From NCBI GenBank assembly GCA_938035525.1, contig CALHOI010000035.1, forward strand, positions 1 to 64,000: DNA of 64,000 nt, written 5' to 3'. This document shows positions 62,145-64,000 of the stretch, piece by piece. A model generated the notes under the pieces. The model was not told where the DNA came from, did no database searches, and saw only the letters and a program-made list of their open reading frames with translations. This stretch comes from an uncultured Granulosicoccaceae bacterium. Lineage in GTDB: Bacteria; Pseudomonadota; Gammaproteobacteria; Granulosicoccales; Granulosicoccaceae. The position numbers and the translations under genes were made by a program. Numbering within the stretch: position 1 is the first letter of the stretch; each line of letters opens with the position of its first letter.

Positions 62145-62415
62145 CATCTAAAATAATTAACAATGTGCACTTCAATGGTGTTTGATTAAAAAATGAGGCA
62201 ACACACTATCCAAGTAAACCCCATTAAATTCAACTCCTTATTTGTTTTTAAAAACCCCTCTTACGTTTTGTAAACATTGCCAAACGTTACATATTCTGCT
62301 TTGGCTAACCTTTTCAGCGCTCCATCACCAACTAACACTAACCTAAACGCTTATTGTGAGCTGGGCGACTTGTTGCTAGTTTAATGTCCTAACTAGAACG
62401 TCGTTGATAATCATC

Positions 62416-63543
62416 ATGACAACTCAATACGCATCACTGAAAAAACTAGCCAGCGCGAAAGTAACGCCGCTAGCTAATAACGCTTGTGTGCAAGTTAATC
62501 GAAGCTGCCATTCACTGGTTGTTTACGGTCAATGTTCAACGGAGCTGTATTACAAACTAGTCAAAAACTTCCATATAACTCAGTACAGTGACGGTGAGTG
62601 TGCTGACGTCACTGAGATTGATGCTGGACTAATAGATTGTCGAGATGCTGCAATTGCTCTTCCGCAAACAAACGGATGTGTCCAGCCAAGTCGGATTTTC
62701 CTTCTGGTTGATGACAACTCATTCTTCGCAGGCGGTGCAGATGCTTTAGTGGCTAATGAGATGGCCAATAGGCCAGCTGACAGAATCGGGCATGTAGAGC
62801 TAATCACCGAAGCGGAAATTGACCGTGGTATTCTTAATCTCAGATTAGCCTTGCACAAGGCACAGCAGGCTAAGTCAGCCGAACTTACTGCAGCAAAAAC
62901 AGCCACAGCGAAACCAGACAATCATAAGGTCAGGCAACCACTACATGCCATTGGCCTGTTTGCCAGTTCTTTAGAGCCAAGCTTAACCAGTAACGAGCAA
63001 AAAGCCACCTTGTCTAAAATACTGACATCATGCAATGAGCTTAATAGTTTGCTGAATGCCTCCGACAAATCAGACTACCACTACAGTGACCACGGCTTTC
63101 ACGATCTTGCACTCATACAAGATGCGCACAAATCAAATAGTTCAATTAGCAGCACAGCAGATCAATCTTACAAGGTCATGCTCATTGATGATGACCCAGC
63201 CGTGCTTGATGCAACCCATTTGCTGCTATCTGAAATGAACTGTGACACCTACCCAGCCAACAACATCCCTGAGGCTTTGGAAATTCTACACGAGCTAGAC
63301 GAATTGCCTGACCTACTGGTTGTCGATTATGATCTGGGTAACAATACGACCGGGGACACAGCCATTAAAGAAATTTGCGCAGCCGCTGGCACACAACTCC
63401 CTGCTGTTATGGTGTCGGGCAGCATCGATCACATGAAAAATATAAGCGGCAACAAGAGTATATTTAAAGTGCTAAGTAAGCCTGTCAATCCAGAAGTACT
63501 GCTTAGCACTATTAACCACGCTGTTGCCCAAAAATGTAACTAA
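62416..63543 (+). CDS. DHp-like plus C-terminal receiver domain protein without HATPase
   Basis: DNHKVRQPLHAIGLFASSL resembles the HDLRQPLHALGLF H-box. C-terminal REC KVMLIDDDPAVLDATHLLL...LLVVDYDLG...PAVMVSG...LSKPVNPEVL. No N/G-box ATPase motifs. Confidence 0.75.
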   Translation: MTTQYASLKKLASAKVTPLANNACVQVNRSCHSLVVYGQCSTELYYKLVKNFHITQYSDGECADVTEIDAGLIDCRDAAIALPQTNGCVQPSRIFLLVDDNSFFAGGADALVANEMANRPADRIGHVELITEAEIDRGILNLRLALHKAQQAKSAELTAAKTATAKPDNHKVRQPLHAIGLFASSLEPSLTSNEQKATLSKILTSCNELNSLLNASDKSDYHYSDHGFHDLALIQDAHKSNSSISSTADQSYKVMLIDDDPAVLDATHLLLSEMNCDTYPANNIPEALEILHELDELPDLLVVDYDLGNNTTGDTAIKEICAAAGTQLPAVMVSGSIDHMKNISGNKSIFKVLSKPVNPEVLLSTINHAVAQKCN

Positions 63544-63587
63544 CTGGCAGACACCAGTCGATCATTCGGGTTGATCATTTTAGTCGA

Positions 63588-64000
63588 TCAACTTGGTCTA
63601 TCAGTAATGGGCTGTTCATCTACAACAGTGTCATCGCTGAGTCGCTCAGTTTTTAACATTTCTGATACGGATTGTGATTGATGAGTAAACGGCGTCGACA
63701 GTGAAATACCCGCCTCTAAACTGGCTGTTAGAATCTTTTCCCTGAATAATTGCTTGGTTTTAATAAGCGCAAACTCATCTTTAGTGTAGTAGTGCACCGA
63801 CCACTCTATTGCATGATCACCTGTGTCTTTTAATCGAATCTCTAACGGGTGTTGCTCTTCGATGGGTATTTGCGAGTCACTAACAGCTGCCTGAAAAGCA
63901 GATTCGAACATGACTTTCACTTTAGCCACGGAAACATCGTACCCAATTTTAAACAGCATGGTTTCCCGCAAACCACGAGCCGATGCAAACCGGGATAAGT
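63588..64000 (-). CDS. MscS family mechanosensitive channel, C-terminal part (runs off window end)
   Basis: The frame stays open upstream of the listed ATG: RFASARGLRETMLFKIGYDVS...DTGDHAIEWSVHYYTKDEFALIKTKQLFREKI. Confidence 0.75.
   Translation of the reverse strand, partial: LSRFASARGLRETMLFKIGYDVSVAKVKVMFESAFQAAVSDSQIPIEEQHPLEIRLKDTGDHAIEWSVHYYTKDEFALIKTKQLFREKILTASLEAGISLSTPFTHQSQSVSEMLKTERLSDDTVVDEQPITDRPS

Noticed and set aside
1-64000. tRNA/rRNA genes, CRISPR arrays, prophage or intact insertion sequences
   Set aside because: None could be recognised by eye; a tRNAscan/Infernal run would be needed to exclude small RNAs.

Overview
This 64 kb window looks like chromosomal DNA of a gammaproteobacterium-like organism. 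It is gene-dense and mostly housekeeping. No rRNA, tRNA, CRISPR array, prophage or intact insertion sequence was recognised.

Main blocks:
- metA, an ATPase, a YpfJ-like metallopeptidase and tatD.
- plsC, gmhB, glyS and glyQ.
- A nitrogen-assimilation set: glnA (GSI), a Ser/Thr kinase, a eukaryotic-type glutamine synthetase (GSII) and ntrBC. A co-directional urtABCDE-ureD-ureAB-ureCEFG block with a divergent LysR gene lies further right.
- asnS, holA and pyrD.
- A divergent HDAC-like deacetylase / Pat-like acetyltransferase pair.
- From about 44 kb, a more accessory stretch: PQQ-repeat lipoprotein, OmpA lipoprotein, sulfatase, SNF2 helicase, MFS, PldA, CBM9-like lipoprotein, EndoU-like protein, MscS-like channels, DUF2330 protein and an atypical two-component protein.

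Most interesting signals:
- A near-identical 39-bp promoter plus palindrome upstream of two secreted-protein genes 56 kb apart.
- A membrane-anchored orphan EndoU-like nuclease with no visible immunity gene.
- Paired NtrC-like boxes at identical 31-bp centre spacing upstream of glnA and ntrB.
- A perfect 13-bp inverted repeat between lysR and urtA.
- A DHp-REC protein lacking an ATPase domain.
- A prepilin with a 57-residue leader.
- Two apparent frameshifted genes.

All assignments come from reading the sequence and recalling family motifs; no database search was run.
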